DNA from: Sulfurimonas sp.
Lineage (GTDB): Bacteria > Campylobacterota > Campylobacteria > Campylobacterales > Sulfurimonadaceae
NCBI GenBank assembly: GCA_011391635.1
Contig: JAABQD010000005.1
Coordinates: 1 to 64,000 of the forward strand
Length of the DNA: 64,000 nucleotides
Reading direction: 5' to 3'
Shown one piece after another: positions 51,949 to 62,030 of this stretch; within the stretch, counting starts at the first letter, position 1, and each line of letters opens with the position of its first letter. A program made the position numbers and the translations under genes. Below the pieces are notes generated by a model. The model was given only the letters and a program-made list of their open reading frames with translations. It was not told the origin of the DNA and made no database searches.

Positions 51949-54062
51949 GAGTAGCTAAGAAGAAAATTACGCCCTTCTCTCAAAATCCCACCATCAGATG
52001 TATAGTAGTAATAGCTTGGTTGACGTACATCCGTGTCAAAAATATTTTTTATACTGAGTCTAGCTTGTGCATTTGCAGTGATTCGATACGTAATCGTTTC
52101 ATCAAATATGTGTGCTTCTCTCGCCGTAGCATCATATAAATCTGCTTCATCAAGCACCCATTGAAGTTCTGTGGATGTCGTTCGTGCGAAATATTTCCAT
52201 GTTGTCCCAAAAGAGAGTTTACTTACCGGAGTATAGATATACATCGCTTTGTACATTATTTTAGAGATATCTGGCATACTCTGATTTTTTGAGATTTCAC
52301 CCTCTTCTGGCGGTATCGTATAAATTGCATCGATATAGGTCGCATTCAAATAGAAATTGTGTGCCATATTTTTAAAATAGTATTCAAACTCCACACCTCT
52401 GCTATATCTATCTTTATAATTTGCGTACCCATCAATTGTAAATTCATCCTCTTCGAGATCAATAACATTATCAAGTTCAGAATAAAAAAGATTTAAGGAG
52501 AACTTGTTATTCAAATTTGGTGCATAAATTGCCATGGCTTCATAGGTGTTCGTCTCTTCTGGGCGAAGATTTTCATCCCCTGCACGATAATTAATATGCC
52601 CATTGTGATAGGCTTCTGTAAATGTCGGTGCACGGAATGCAGAACCATAGAGAAGTTTATAAGTGAATTCATCACTTGATCGATAAACAATTCCCGCTCG
52701 TGAGCTATATTTTGTACCAAAATCTGAATAGTTATCAGCTCTAAGTCCTAGAATTAAATCTGTTTTTTCATTGAGTGAAATTAAATCCTCGGCATTTGCA
52801 TAGAAAATATTACGACTTGGATTACCATTCAAAAGTGTTGTTTGTGGATTTGCCCAAAATGCTGGTTCTTTTGTTTGTCTATATCTAAAATCATTATAAT
52901 TTGGATGATTCAAAATTGCACTCAAGTTTTTAGTGATTGTATTTTCAACACTGCTATAAAAATCATCCTCTTTTATCTCTGCTCTTTGTACACCTACACC
53001 TACGGAAATATCATTCGATGCGATTGTAGGGAGCGTCAAAATGGTCTCTACTTGCATATTGATCTCTTGGGTTTTTTCTTCTGTTACAAACCCCTCTTGC
53101 ATAGTAATGCCAACTTTTTCAAATCTACTTGCCGCATCCTCGACATTGTACATATTGATTGCCGTATCCAACTCTCTATGTGAAATACTTGCTTTTGTTT
53201 CCAGCTTATATGCATTCAAAGGGATTTTATAAGAGAGTTGTGTAAAAAAGTAAGCATTTGCATGCTCCTCATTTTTATCAGGTATAGGATTATACTCTCC
53301 CTCATAACTGTAAAAATTTCCAGAGACATTTCGCTTGTAACGACTCAAAAGCTCAAATCCGCCATTGACAGCTTTGATGCCAAGTGAGAGATCTCGGAGT
53401 GCTTCATCGGTGCTATTGTCTTTGTCTTGGTCATAGATTGCTTTATCATTGTTTTGATAATAGGCATCTGTAAATATTTTCCAATCCCCATCGACGACAT
53501 TGAGATTACCACCCAAAATTTTAGAATTGTAGCTCCCAATACCAACAAAAACCTGATTTTCACCAATAGAATTTCCAAGCTTTGTAATTACATTTACCAC
53601 ACCATAAAATGCACCAGCACCATAAGTCGTAGAGCCTGGGCCTCGCAAAACTTCAATTTTATCTACGAGTTGTATAGGAAAATCCATATAAAAATTGCTA
53701 CTGCCCGTGATTTCATTATTAATTGCGACACCATCAACCATTACTTTGATTTTGTCAGATATATACGCATTTGGATTTTTAAGTCCTCGTACAGTCGTCA
53801 TTGTGTAGCCCATAGGGCTGAGTTGCATCTGAATACCAGGAAGCATACCAAGAGCCTCGCCAAGTGTTGTAACACCACCACTCAGGTAAGTTTGAGCATC
53901 TATAACTGTAACAACAGAAGGGAGATAATCCACATTGAGAGATTTTTTTGTCGCAATATCACTCACTTCGTTTACAAGGGATTCAAAATCATCTGATTCA
54001 CTGGCATGTGCAACTGTAAACATGAGCCCTAGTGCAATAGTCGATAAGATAACTTTTTTCAT
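51936..54062 (-). CDS. TonB-dependent receptor
   Basis: Signal peptide; VVTVIDAQTYLSGGVTTLGEALGMLPGIQM plug; VDKIEVLRGPGSTTYGAGAFYGVVNVIT; C-terminal aromatic FLLSYSYTF. Confidence 0.94.
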   Translation of the reverse strand: MKKVILSTIALGLMFTVAHASESDDFESLVNEVSDIATKKSLNVDYLPSVVTVIDAQTYLSGGVTTLGEALGMLPGIQMQLSPMGYTMTTVRGLKNPNAYISDKIKVMVDGVAINNEITGSSNFYMDFPIQLVDKIEVLRGPGSTTYGAGAFYGVVNVITKLGNSIGENQVFVGIGSYNSKILGGNLNVVDGDWKIFTDAYYQNNDKAIYDQDKDNSTDEALRDLSLGIKAVNGGFELLSRYKRNVSGNFYSYEGEYNPIPDKNEEHANAYFFTQLSYKIPLNAYKLETKASISHRELDTAINMYNVEDAASRFEKVGITMQEGFVTEEKTQEINMQVETILTLPTIASNDISVGVGVQRAEIKEDDFYSSVENTITKNLSAILNHPNYNDFRYRQTKEPAFWANPQTTLLNGNPSRNIFYANAEDLISLNEKTDLILGLRADNYSDFGTKYSSRAGIVYRSSDEFTYKLLYGSAFRAPTFTEAYHNGHINYRAGDENLRPEETNTYEAMAIYAPNLNNKFSLNLFYSELDNVIDLEEDEFTIDGYANYKDRYSRGVEFEYYFKNMAHNFYLNATYIDAIYTIPPEEGEISKNQSMPDISKIMYKAMYIYTPVSKLSFGTTWKYFARTTSTELQWVLDEADLYDATAREAHIFDETITYRITANAQARLSIKNIFDTDVRQPSYYYYTSDGGILREGRNFLLSYSYTF

Positions 54063-54162
54063 GCTATACTTTCCTCTAAAATGACTTTATAATACTCTAT
54101 TATATTATAAATCTAGTTGCTTGTAGGGTTGAAATATAAAAAATAAGAGAGTTGGTATCAGA

Positions 54163-54738
54163 GTGAGTAAACGGGGCATACGAAATGTTTTTATTCTTTT
54201 TTCTTTGCTTTTATCGATGAATGCATCTAATTTATATGCTTCGTATGATGAAGACACTTTAGATATTTTTGCAAAAATGCTTCCTCGTTTTGTTTTGATG
54301 AGTTCTCAGCTTCACAAAGTCAAAGAAGAGATTGAGATGTGTGTGCTTTATGAGAAACTTGATGAGAGAAGTGCTATTTCTTTGATGGGAAAAATTCATG
54401 CAAATTATCCCGCTGGTATTAAAAATTATAAAATTAAACTCATTGACAAATACTACCAACACTTAGAATCATGTAAAAATGCCCAGCTTCTTTTTATGTT
54501 TGATACAACAGAAGAGAACATCCAACAAAGTCTCCATTTTGCAAAGCTACACCAAATATTAACTATCTCTTATAATGCCGATTTGTTGGCGGATGGAGTC
54601 AATATTTCACTCTACCTTGGGAGAAAAATCATCCCTTTTCTCAATGTTTCTTCTATCAATGCAAATGGCATAGAGTTTGACAACACCCTGTTAAGAGTAT
54701 CGAAAATATACTCTGCGGATATGAAAAATGAATATTAA
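54163..54738 (+). CDS. YfiR/DUF4154 family periplasmic protein
   Basis: Signal peptide; LHFAKLHQILTISYNADLLADGVNISLYLGRKIIPFLNVSSINANGIEFDNTLLRVSKIY. Confidence 0.75.
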   Translation: MSKRGIRNVFILFSLLLSMNASNLYASYDEDTLDIFAKMLPRFVLMSSQLHKVKEEIEMCVLYEKLDERSAISLMGKIHANYPAGIKNYKIKLIDKYYQHLESCKNAQLLFMFDTTEENIQQSLHFAKLHQILTISYNADLLADGVNISLYLGRKIIPFLNVSSINANGIEFDNTLLRVSKIYSADMKNEY

Positions 54739-56020
54739 AAATATAAGCCTTGAAATCAAAGCAATTATTGGGATTATTGTCTTTACGCTCTTTATTGTTG
54801 GACTTGATAGATACCTGCTTTCCCAAAATATTACAAATCAGTTTGTCGAATCTAAAAAATCAAAAAATGATTTGCTTCTCAATACTATCTCACCAATTAT
54901 CAGCTTAAATATATCTCTAGGTTTGAGTTCTTCCAATAACGAGTATCTTGAACAGATAACAGAACAAAATAAAGATTTACAATTACTTCAAATCATAGAT
55001 AAACAGGGTATCTTAATTTATAACTATGGCGAAAAGTGTACAGAACAAAACGAAACACAACACAAAAATAATTTAAACTATGTAACAAAAGAACTTATTG
55101 ACTCTATTACAGATGAAAAACTTGGAACTATTCATATGCATTTCTCAGATTCAGAGTTTGAAATCATGCAAATGAAAAATAGAGTTACAACCATTCAGAT
55201 TTTCATAACTTCTTTTGTTTTACTTCTCATTTTTATATTTATGACACGAAAAGAGTTTAAACATATCAGAGAACTCAGCAAAAATGTTCTCTCGTATGAC
55301 CCAAAACTCAACAATTTTCACCTCACAAAACTCGATAGAAAAGATGAAGTTGGCATTATCCATAATGCAATTGTATCGATGGTCGAAAAAATAAATTCAC
55401 ATGCCAAACTCCTCGATGAAGCCAATAATTCACTCGAACAAAAAGTGCAAGAGAGAACACAAGAACTCGAAGAGGCAAATAAAAAACTACTCCAACTCTC
55501 TATCACTGACCCACTCACAAATATAGCAAATCGAAGACATTTTGAAAATTATTTTTCCAATATTTGGACACTTGCAAAAAGAAGCAATGCAAAAGTTTCG
55601 GTTATCATGTGCGACATTGACCACTTCAAAGATATCAATGATACTTTTGGACATGCTGTGGGTGATTATGTTCTTATAGAAGTGGCAAAAACGATGAAAA
55701 ATACTCTCAAACGAGAGAGTGACCTTGTCGCAAGATACGGTGGAGAGGAGTTTATCATAGCACTCTATGATACAAATATTTATGAGGCAACAATGCTTTG
55801 TGAAAATATTCAAAATGCACTCACACAACTCAATCTTTTTGAAAATCAGCCACAAAAACATAAGCCAGTTACACTTAGTTTTGGTATAAGTAGCACAGTG
55901 CCTCAAATAGCTGATGAGGCAGAAGAGCTTATAAAAATAGCTGATAAATGTCTCTATGAAGCAAAAAACAGAGGAAGAGATTGTATCATCACTCCAAGTG
56001 AATTTATTCAAATTTCATAA
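54728..56020 (+). CDS. Membrane diguanylate cyclase (GGDEF)
   Basis: N-terminal TM plus HAMP-like region; SITDPLTNIANRRHFENYF; ARYGGEEFIIAL. Confidence 0.93.
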   Translation: MNIKNISLEIKAIIGIIVFTLFIVGLDRYLLSQNITNQFVESKKSKNDLLLNTISPIISLNISLGLSSSNNEYLEQITEQNKDLQLLQIIDKQGILIYNYGEKCTEQNETQHKNNLNYVTKELIDSITDEKLGTIHMHFSDSEFEIMQMKNRVTTIQIFITSFVLLLIFIFMTRKEFKHIRELSKNVLSYDPKLNNFHLTKLDRKDEVGIIHNAIVSMVEKINSHAKLLDEANNSLEQKVQERTQELEEANKKLLQLSITDPLTNIANRRHFENYFSNIWTLAKRSNAKVSVIMCDIDHFKDINDTFGHAVGDYVLIEVAKTMKNTLKRESDLVARYGGEEFIIALYDTNIYEATMLCENIQNALTQLNLFENQPQKHKPVTLSFGISSTVPQIADEAEELIKIADKCLYEAKNRGRDCIITPSEFIQIS

Positions 56021-56035
56021 AAAAAGGATTTCCAC

Positions 56036-56590
56036 ATGCCAATATCGCTTATAGTTCTCATCATTGTCGTACTAATCTTAGTGTTGATGTACAACTCACT
56101 CGTTTCTAAGAAAAATCAGGTTGAAAATATCTTTGCAGGTGTTGATACCGTCCTTAAAAAACGCTACGACCTTATCCCAAATCTCGTCGCTTCTGTGAGC
56201 AAATATATGGAGCATGAAAAATCTCTTCTTGAAGAGGTGACAAAACTTCGTGCCAACGCTTCAAAACCAAATGTAGATACACATGAAAAAATGGCTCTGG
56301 ATGCAAAAATGAGTTCAGCTCTTGGCTCTATCATGGTGGCGGTTGAGAACTATCCAGAGCTAAAAGCAAATGAAAATGTAATGCATTTGCAACACTCTCT
56401 TAACGAAGTAGAAGAGCAAATCTCAGCGGCTAGACGCGCTTATAATCAAGCAGTGACTGACTATAACAATGCAATTGAGATGCTTCCTACAAACTTCATG
56501 GCAAATGCTATGGGCTATACAAAAAAAGAGGTTTTTACGATAGTAGAGAGCCAGAGACAAAATGTAAATGTCAAAGAGCTTTTTAAATAA
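56036..56590 (+). CDS. lemA: LemA family protein
   Basis: YNSLVSKKNQVENIFAGVDTVLKKRYDLIPNLVASVSKYMEHEKSLLEEVTKLRA. Confidence 0.93.
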   Translation: MPISLIVLIIVVLILVLMYNSLVSKKNQVENIFAGVDTVLKKRYDLIPNLVASVSKYMEHEKSLLEEVTKLRANASKPNVDTHEKMALDAKMSSALGSIMVAVENYPELKANENVMHLQHSLNEVEEQISAARRAYNQAVTDYNNAIEMLPTNFMANAMGYTKKEVFTIVESQRQNVNVKELFK

Positions 56591-56593
56591 CTT

Positions 56594-57559
56594 ATGAAAA
56601 GTGTGAGCGAACTTACCGATTATTACTATAAATCACTCTACCCTACGCTTGAAAAATTAGAGATTGAGCGAAAAAATTTAAGATATAGAATCGCCATCAT
56701 TGGTATGTTTTATACGCTCATCTTTTTTCTTCTTTTTATGGCTTTGGCTGGGCATGTGCAAATGAGTATTGAATTTCTGGGCTTTTTTGTGGTTGTATAT
56801 CTTGGAATCGGTGGATTTTTGTACAAATATCTTACCAAAGATTATACCAATGAATTCAAAGACAAAATCATCCAGCCACTTGTGTATGCCATCGATGAGA
56901 AACTCACCTACGCACAAGATTCCCACATGCCACAACATCTTTTTGAACGCTCAGAACTCTTTACCTCTTCACCTGATAGAATAAGTGGAAATGACCTTGT
57001 ACAAGGTGAAATTGATGGAATAAAAATAGAGTTTTCAGACCTGCATGTAGAAACCAAACATCGAAATTCAAAGGGCAAAGATGAGTGGCAAACTCTCTTT
57101 CGTGGACTTTTTCTCGTCTGTGAATTTAACAAAAATTTTCATGGCAAAACAATCGTACTCCCCGACACAGCACAAAGCACTTTTGGGAATCTCATAGGCG
57201 GTTGGTTACAATCCAAAAATTTCACAAGGGGCGAACTTGTAAAAATGGACGATACAGAGTTTGAAAAAGAGTTTGTTGTCTATTCGGATGACCAAATCGA
57301 AGCTCGATATATTCTCTCCCACTCGCTTATGCAAAGAGTTCTTGGCTTCAAACAAAAGTCAAAACATCCTCTTTATCTTTCATTTATAGGCGAATCTATC
57401 CATATGGCAATTGACTACAACAAAGACCTTTTTGAACCTGCCATCTTTCACTCACTCCTAGATTATAAAGTGGCGATGGAGTATGTAAAAACCTTGCACC
57501 TAGCGGTGAGCATCGTCGAAGAACTCAAACTCAATCAAAAATTATGGAGCAAACGATGA
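56594..57559 (+). CDS. DUF3137 family membrane protein
   Basis: Two TM segments then EIDGIKIEFSDLHVETK...LFRGLFLVCEFNKNFHGKTIVLPD; adjacent to lemA. Confidence 0.8.
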   Translation: MKSVSELTDYYYKSLYPTLEKLEIERKNLRYRIAIIGMFYTLIFFLLFMALAGHVQMSIEFLGFFVVVYLGIGGFLYKYLTKDYTNEFKDKIIQPLVYAIDEKLTYAQDSHMPQHLFERSELFTSSPDRISGNDLVQGEIDGIKIEFSDLHVETKHRNSKGKDEWQTLFRGLFLVCEFNKNFHGKTIVLPDTAQSTFGNLIGGWLQSKNFTRGELVKMDDTEFEKEFVVYSDDQIEARYILSHSLMQRVLGFKQKSKHPLYLSFIGESIHMAIDYNKDLFEPAIFHSLLDYKVAMEYVKTLHLAVSIVEELKLNQKLWSKR

Positions 57560-58344
57560 ACCAAAACACGAACCTACTTCTGCAAAGCGTCAACGATTTT
57601 TTGACACCTAAAATGCTCAAATTTGCACTCATGCCTTTTCTAGTAACCGTCGTAATTATGTATATACTTTTTTTTGTTATCGCGGGTATGGGACTTGAAC
57701 AACTTGGCACTTTAAGCATAGAAAGCTCACAGACAACGATGCAAAATGGAGTAACTCACACAGAGAGTAGTTCAGCACTCCTTGAAGGCTCTGCGATTGT
57801 ACAATTTTTGATGAGTCATGCCATTACCTCATGGATTGTAAGCTTTTTGGTCTATGCAGTCGGTGGTTTTTTTATGCTTTATGTCTCAATTTTTATAGCG
57901 GTTATCGTGATAGGATTTTTAACTCCAAGTGTACTCAAAGAGCTTCAGCAAAGACACTACAGAGATGTTGCAATGAGTGGAGATTCAAATATAATCGAGG
58001 CTGTTTTTAATCTCCTCAAATGGGCATTTATCATGCTTTTACTCTTTTTTGCACTTATTCCATTTTATCTTATACCACTTGTGAACATCATCGCTTTAAA
58101 CTTCCCACTCTACTACTTTTTCCACAAAGCGATGACCTACGACATCGCATCCAACATCTGTACAAAAGAGGAAGCAAAAAAGATAAAATATTTCAATGCC
58201 AACGCACTCAGAGTAAAAACTCTCGCAATTTATCTCCTCTCTCTTATCCCATTTACCATATTCTTTGGAGCTATTTTTTATGTGATTTATCTAGGACATG
58301 TTTATTTTGTGGAGGTTAGAAAATTGCGTGGTTCAGAGCTATAA
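57544..58344 (+). CDS. EI24/CysZ-like multi-TM membrane protein
   Basis: Multi-TM; LPLYYFFHKAMTYDIASNICTKEEAKKI. Confidence 0.75.
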   Translation: MEQTMNQNTNLLLQSVNDFLTPKMLKFALMPFLVTVVIMYILFFVIAGMGLEQLGTLSIESSQTTMQNGVTHTESSSALLEGSAIVQFLMSHAITSWIVSFLVYAVGGFFMLYVSIFIAVIVIGFLTPSVLKELQQRHYRDVAMSGDSNIIEAVFNLLKWAFIMLLLFFALIPFYLIPLVNIIALNFPLYYFFHKAMTYDIASNICTKEEAKKIKYFNANALRVKTLAIYLLSLIPFTIFFGAIFYVIYLGHVYFVEVRKLRGSEL

Positions 58345-58349
58345 TAAAA

Positions 58350-58401
58350 CTTAAATTATACTATTTATTGATGTTTCCTAAATAAAACAGTATAATTTAA
58401 G
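58350..58401. repeat. Perfect 13-bp inverted repeat, CTTAAATTATACT...AGTATAATTTAAG
   Basis: Arms 58350-58362 and 58389-58401; inner TTTATT/AATAAA complementarity. Confidence 0.7.
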
Positions 58402-58421
58402 AAATACAAAAAAGGTTATGC

Positions 58422-59435
58422 ATGAATTTTGATTTTATCCCCTATTCTGATGAACAAAGAAAAACTTTCATAAATGCAGAATTGATGTATAAAAATTTTA
58501 TATCTAAGAAAAAAAAGTATGACAAATCGTTTAGATATAGAATGAGTTGGCAAAAAGTAAAAGAGAGAGAATACCTTTTTAGAGAATGTCTTGATACTAA
58601 AAAAAGAAAATCACTTGGGGTGAGAAGTGAAGATACTGAAATTATTTATAACTCATTTAAGCTCCAGAAAAAAGAGTTAAAAGAGAGCATTAAAGAGACT
58701 AAAATACTACTGGAAAGACAAGAAAAAATAAATAAGTTCACAAAAATATCAAGAGTACCAAATGTTCTTATAAATCTTTTTAGACGAATTAACGAATTGG
58801 GTCTTGATGATAAAGTGATAGTGATAGGGACAAACAGTCTCTATGCTTATGAAGCATATAGTGGTGTATTTATAGAAAATAAACATTTGGCAACATTGGA
58901 TATTGACATACTCAATAAAAGAGATAAAAAGGTGTCCATAGCTTTTAAAGAAAAAATACCAAATAAAACCCTAAAAGGGATATTGTTAGACATAGACAAG
59001 AGTTTCAAAAAAAGTGATGAAGCCCCATATAGATTTTATAATAAAGATGAAGTTGTTGTAGAGCTGATAACACCTATTCCAACAAAAAATTATAAACCAG
59101 AAGCTTTTAGTGGCGTAATCAATTTAGAAATGGAAGGTATAAAATGGCTAGAAAGCTCAAAACTTCATAAACAACTGCTTATTGGGGATAGTGGAAAATG
59201 TGCCTTTATAACCACTATAAACCCTTTAGAATATGCTGTTTACAAAAAGTGGTTGAGTTCACAAACATACAGAGACCCAATGAAAAGAGATAGAGATTTG
59301 AAACAATCTTTTTTGGTAACAGAGCTAATAAAAGAGTTTATGTTTACTATTGATATAGATACAGAACTCAAAAGTATTAAAAATATGTCTATCGAAGCAA
59401 TAGAAGATTATAAAAACAGTGTATCAAAAAAATAA
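58422..59435 (+). CDS. GSU2403-type nucleotidyltransferase-fold protein
   Basis: KVIVIGTNSLYAYEAYSGVFI...ATLDIDILNKRDKKVS; EVVVELITPIPT. Confidence 0.65.
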   Translation: MNFDFIPYSDEQRKTFINAELMYKNFISKKKKYDKSFRYRMSWQKVKEREYLFRECLDTKKRKSLGVRSEDTEIIYNSFKLQKKELKESIKETKILLERQEKINKFTKISRVPNVLINLFRRINELGLDDKVIVIGTNSLYAYEAYSGVFIENKHLATLDIDILNKRDKKVSIAFKEKIPNKTLKGILLDIDKSFKKSDEAPYRFYNKDEVVVELITPIPTKNYKPEAFSGVINLEMEGIKWLESSKLHKQLLIGDSGKCAFITTINPLEYAVYKKWLSSQTYRDPMKRDRDLKQSFLVTELIKEFMFTIDIDTELKSIKNMSIEAIEDYKNSVSKK

Positions 59436-59497
59436 AATTTTCATATGTATCTTTCTTGGCATGTGGATATGTTTTAATGCCTATACAGCCCAATATT

Positions 59498-59803
59498 TTA
59501 CTCAAACTCTATGCAAGCGGGGAGTTTTTTTGGAGCTTTAATTCGTAGTTGTTTATTGATATTCATACGACCATACACAACCTCAAAATCTGAGGCACTC
59601 ACCCCAAACTCTTTGGCTAGAAATTTCACCATATGATCCGTTGCCTTCCCAGCCACAGGTGCGGCGGTAACGCTTACTTTGAGTTGATGTGCTTTTACTT
59701 TTCCGATAACATCGCGTTTGGCACTAGGCGTTCCTAAGATATTTAGCACAAGAATATCGCCCTCCCATTGATAAAAAATATGTGCAAGTTTTTTGGATTT
59801 CAT
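59498..59803 (-). CDS. DUF167 (YggU) family protein
   Basis: VLNILGTPSAKRDVIGKVKAHQLKVSVTAAPVAGKATDHMVKFLAKEFGVSASDFEVVYG. Confidence 0.88.
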   Translation of the reverse strand: MKSKKLAHIFYQWEGDILVLNILGTPSAKRDVIGKVKAHQLKVSVTAAPVAGKATDHMVKFLAKEFGVSASDFEVVYGRMNINKQLRIKAPKKLPACIEFE

Positions 59804-59854
59804 CGTTGATTTCTAGGTGAATATGTAAGTGCTAAATAAAATTCCACATGCCAA

Positions 59855-61936
59855 CTATGCATCCTCTTTCTCCTCACCCTTCATAACCAAACCTCTATAG
59901 ACTTCATCTTTTGGGACAAGTCCTGCTTCGTACAAGAACTGCGAAGCGACGAAATTTGTCTTTTTTATCTTGTCATACTTGGCATAACTTAGGTACAAAA
60001 TATCTTTGGCTCTGGTGACGGCGACATAAAAAAGGCGTCGCTCTTCATCGAGTGAACCGCCTCGTTGCATGAGTTTGCGGTTTGGAAATCTGCCGTCCAT
60101 CAAATCGACAACAAAAACCTCTTTGTACTCCAAACCTTTTGAAGCGTGAACACTGAGCAGGTTTACCCCCTCGCCTTGCGTAAGGTCAGATGAGCCTAAA
60201 ATCATGGCATTTAAAAATCGCTCATGTTCGGAGTATGGCTTCGATAACTCTTCTAAAAGTATCATTTTTCGAGCAATTCTACTGAGTGATTCAGTTTGCT
60301 GTTTTTCATCTATAGAACCATCTTTGAGTGTCGCTCTTTTGGTGGACAACACATCTGAAATATGTTTATACAAAGAGGATGCAGCAATTTTACTGACTAT
60401 GGTTTTAGGCTGTTTTATCCCCTTTAAATCACGATACAAAAGATAAAAATCATGCAAAAAAGTTGCTCCGTCTTTTGTCAGTTTTGGATGTTTTAAAATC
60501 GGATTATTCATAAACTTATCTTCAAATCCAAGCTTTGCAAATTTTCCAACAGCACCAAGCTCTAAAAAATCATCAAAGAGCCCTAATTGGTGGCTTACTT
60601 TTCTCTTCTCAAAAGGGTTCGTTATGGAGACATCAGGTGCATAAAGTCCATAAAAAATAGAACCATGCCCTAAAATTTTCAGTGCACTGTACATCTCTTT
60701 TGCCATCGCACTTCCTATCCCTTTTGCAAACTCAAAAAGGTGGATAAACGCCATCATATCGGATTCATTGACAAGTAAAGTATATAAATCAAGAACGGCT
60801 TTGACCTCTTTAGAGTCAAAAAAACTTGTCCCGCCTTTTCTTTTACAAGGAATTCCAAGCTCTCGCAAACCTACTTCGATACCATCGGCTGAAGAGTTAT
60901 TTCTAAAGATAACTGCTATCTCCTCTTTTGGCGTTTGTGAATCACGGATTTGTGCAGCCATTGCATGATACTGGTCGAAAAGTTCATCGTATGCGAGAAG
61001 TTTTGGAGGTTGTGCATTATAAATCCGTGTCACTTCGAGCTGTTTTGGATAGATTCGCTCGTTGTATTCGATGACTTTTGTCGCAAGTGAGAGTATCGGC
61101 TGAGATGAGCGATAATTTTTTGTGAGAGTGTGAACCTTGGCATGTGGAAATTTGGTAGCGAATGAACCGATGATAGAGATATCCGCTCCATTAAAAGCGT
61201 AAATACTCTGGTCATAATCCCCCACACAAAAGAGTGAAGGCGGTTTCATCGCCTCTATAAGTGTGCCTTGAAGTGCGTTTGTGTCTTGGTATTCATCTAC
61301 CAAAACTTCTTTATAGCCCAAATCATTTGTCTTGCACATCTCTCGAAAATTGATAAGCAAGTCATTAAAATTGACAAAACCGTACTCTTTTTTAAGTGCT
61401 TCAAACTCATCGACAATGTCCGCATAAATCATGGCAAAAAGCTCGTGTTCTGGGTATTTCTCTTTTATCCACTCTTCAAAACTCATCTCTAGTTCTGTGT
61501 TTTGATAAAACGAATAAACATCATAGAGATAGTTTCCGCCATACGAAGTTATCTCCGCTCCGATTTGCGAAAATGTGCGTTTTTCAAAAACACTTCTAAA
61601 GAGTGTTTTTAGCTCTCTTTGCTGTTTTAAAACCACTTTTTTATCATGCTTTTTGAGCCATCTGTAGCTTACCGCATGGAAAGTTCCCGCATCAATTTTA
61701 GCAGCTATCTCTTTACCAAAATACTCGGCAACTCGCTCGACCATCTCGGCGGCGGCTTTGTTTGTAAAAGTGAGCAGTAAAATTTCTTGTGGTTTTACAC
61801 CTGAGCCTAATAAATGCCCTATTCTTCCAACGATAGTAGAGGTTTTTCCTGTTCCAGCTGAAGCGATGATGAGATTTTCTGTAGATAAAGAAGTTGCAGC
61901 TGCATATTGCTCTGAATTTAAACGAGATAGTGGCAA
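59855..61936 (-). CDS. UvrD/Rep/PcrA-type ATP-dependent DNA helicase
   Basis: LNSEQYAAATSLSTENLIIASAGTGKTSTIVGRI; LLLTFTNKAAAEMVERV; VDEYQDTNALQ; EERRLFYVAVTRAKDILYLSYA. Confidence 0.95.
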   Translation of the reverse strand: MPLSRLNSEQYAAATSLSTENLIIASAGTGKTSTIVGRIGHLLGSGVKPQEILLLTFTNKAAAEMVERVAEYFGKEIAAKIDAGTFHAVSYRWLKKHDKKVVLKQQRELKTLFRSVFEKRTFSQIGAEITSYGGNYLYDVYSFYQNTELEMSFEEWIKEKYPEHELFAMIYADIVDEFEALKKEYGFVNFNDLLINFREMCKTNDLGYKEVLVDEYQDTNALQGTLIEAMKPPSLFCVGDYDQSIYAFNGADISIIGSFATKFPHAKVHTLTKNYRSSQPILSLATKVIEYNERIYPKQLEVTRIYNAQPPKLLAYDELFDQYHAMAAQIRDSQTPKEEIAVIFRNNSSADGIEVGLRELGIPCKRKGGTSFFDSKEVKAVLDLYTLLVNESDMMAFIHLFEFAKGIGSAMAKEMYSALKILGHGSIFYGLYAPDVSITNPFEKRKVSHQLGLFDDFLELGAVGKFAKLGFEDKFMNNPILKHPKLTKDGATFLHDFYLLYRDLKGIKQPKTIVSKIAASSLYKHISDVLSTKRATLKDGSIDEKQQTESLSRIARKMILLEELSKPYSEHERFLNAMILGSSDLTQGEGVNLLSVHASKGLEYKEVFVVDLMDGRFPNRKLMQRGGSLDEERRLFYVAVTRAKDILYLSYAKYDKIKKTNFVASQFLYEAGLVPKDEVYRGLVMKGEEKEDA

Positions 61937-62030
61937 ATCTGCTCCTCCTTTGAAAATTTTAGGAGCGTGATTATAGCAAAATATATTATTTCAAGGTTTA
62001 TATAGTAGAATAAGGACTATTTTTAAGTAA

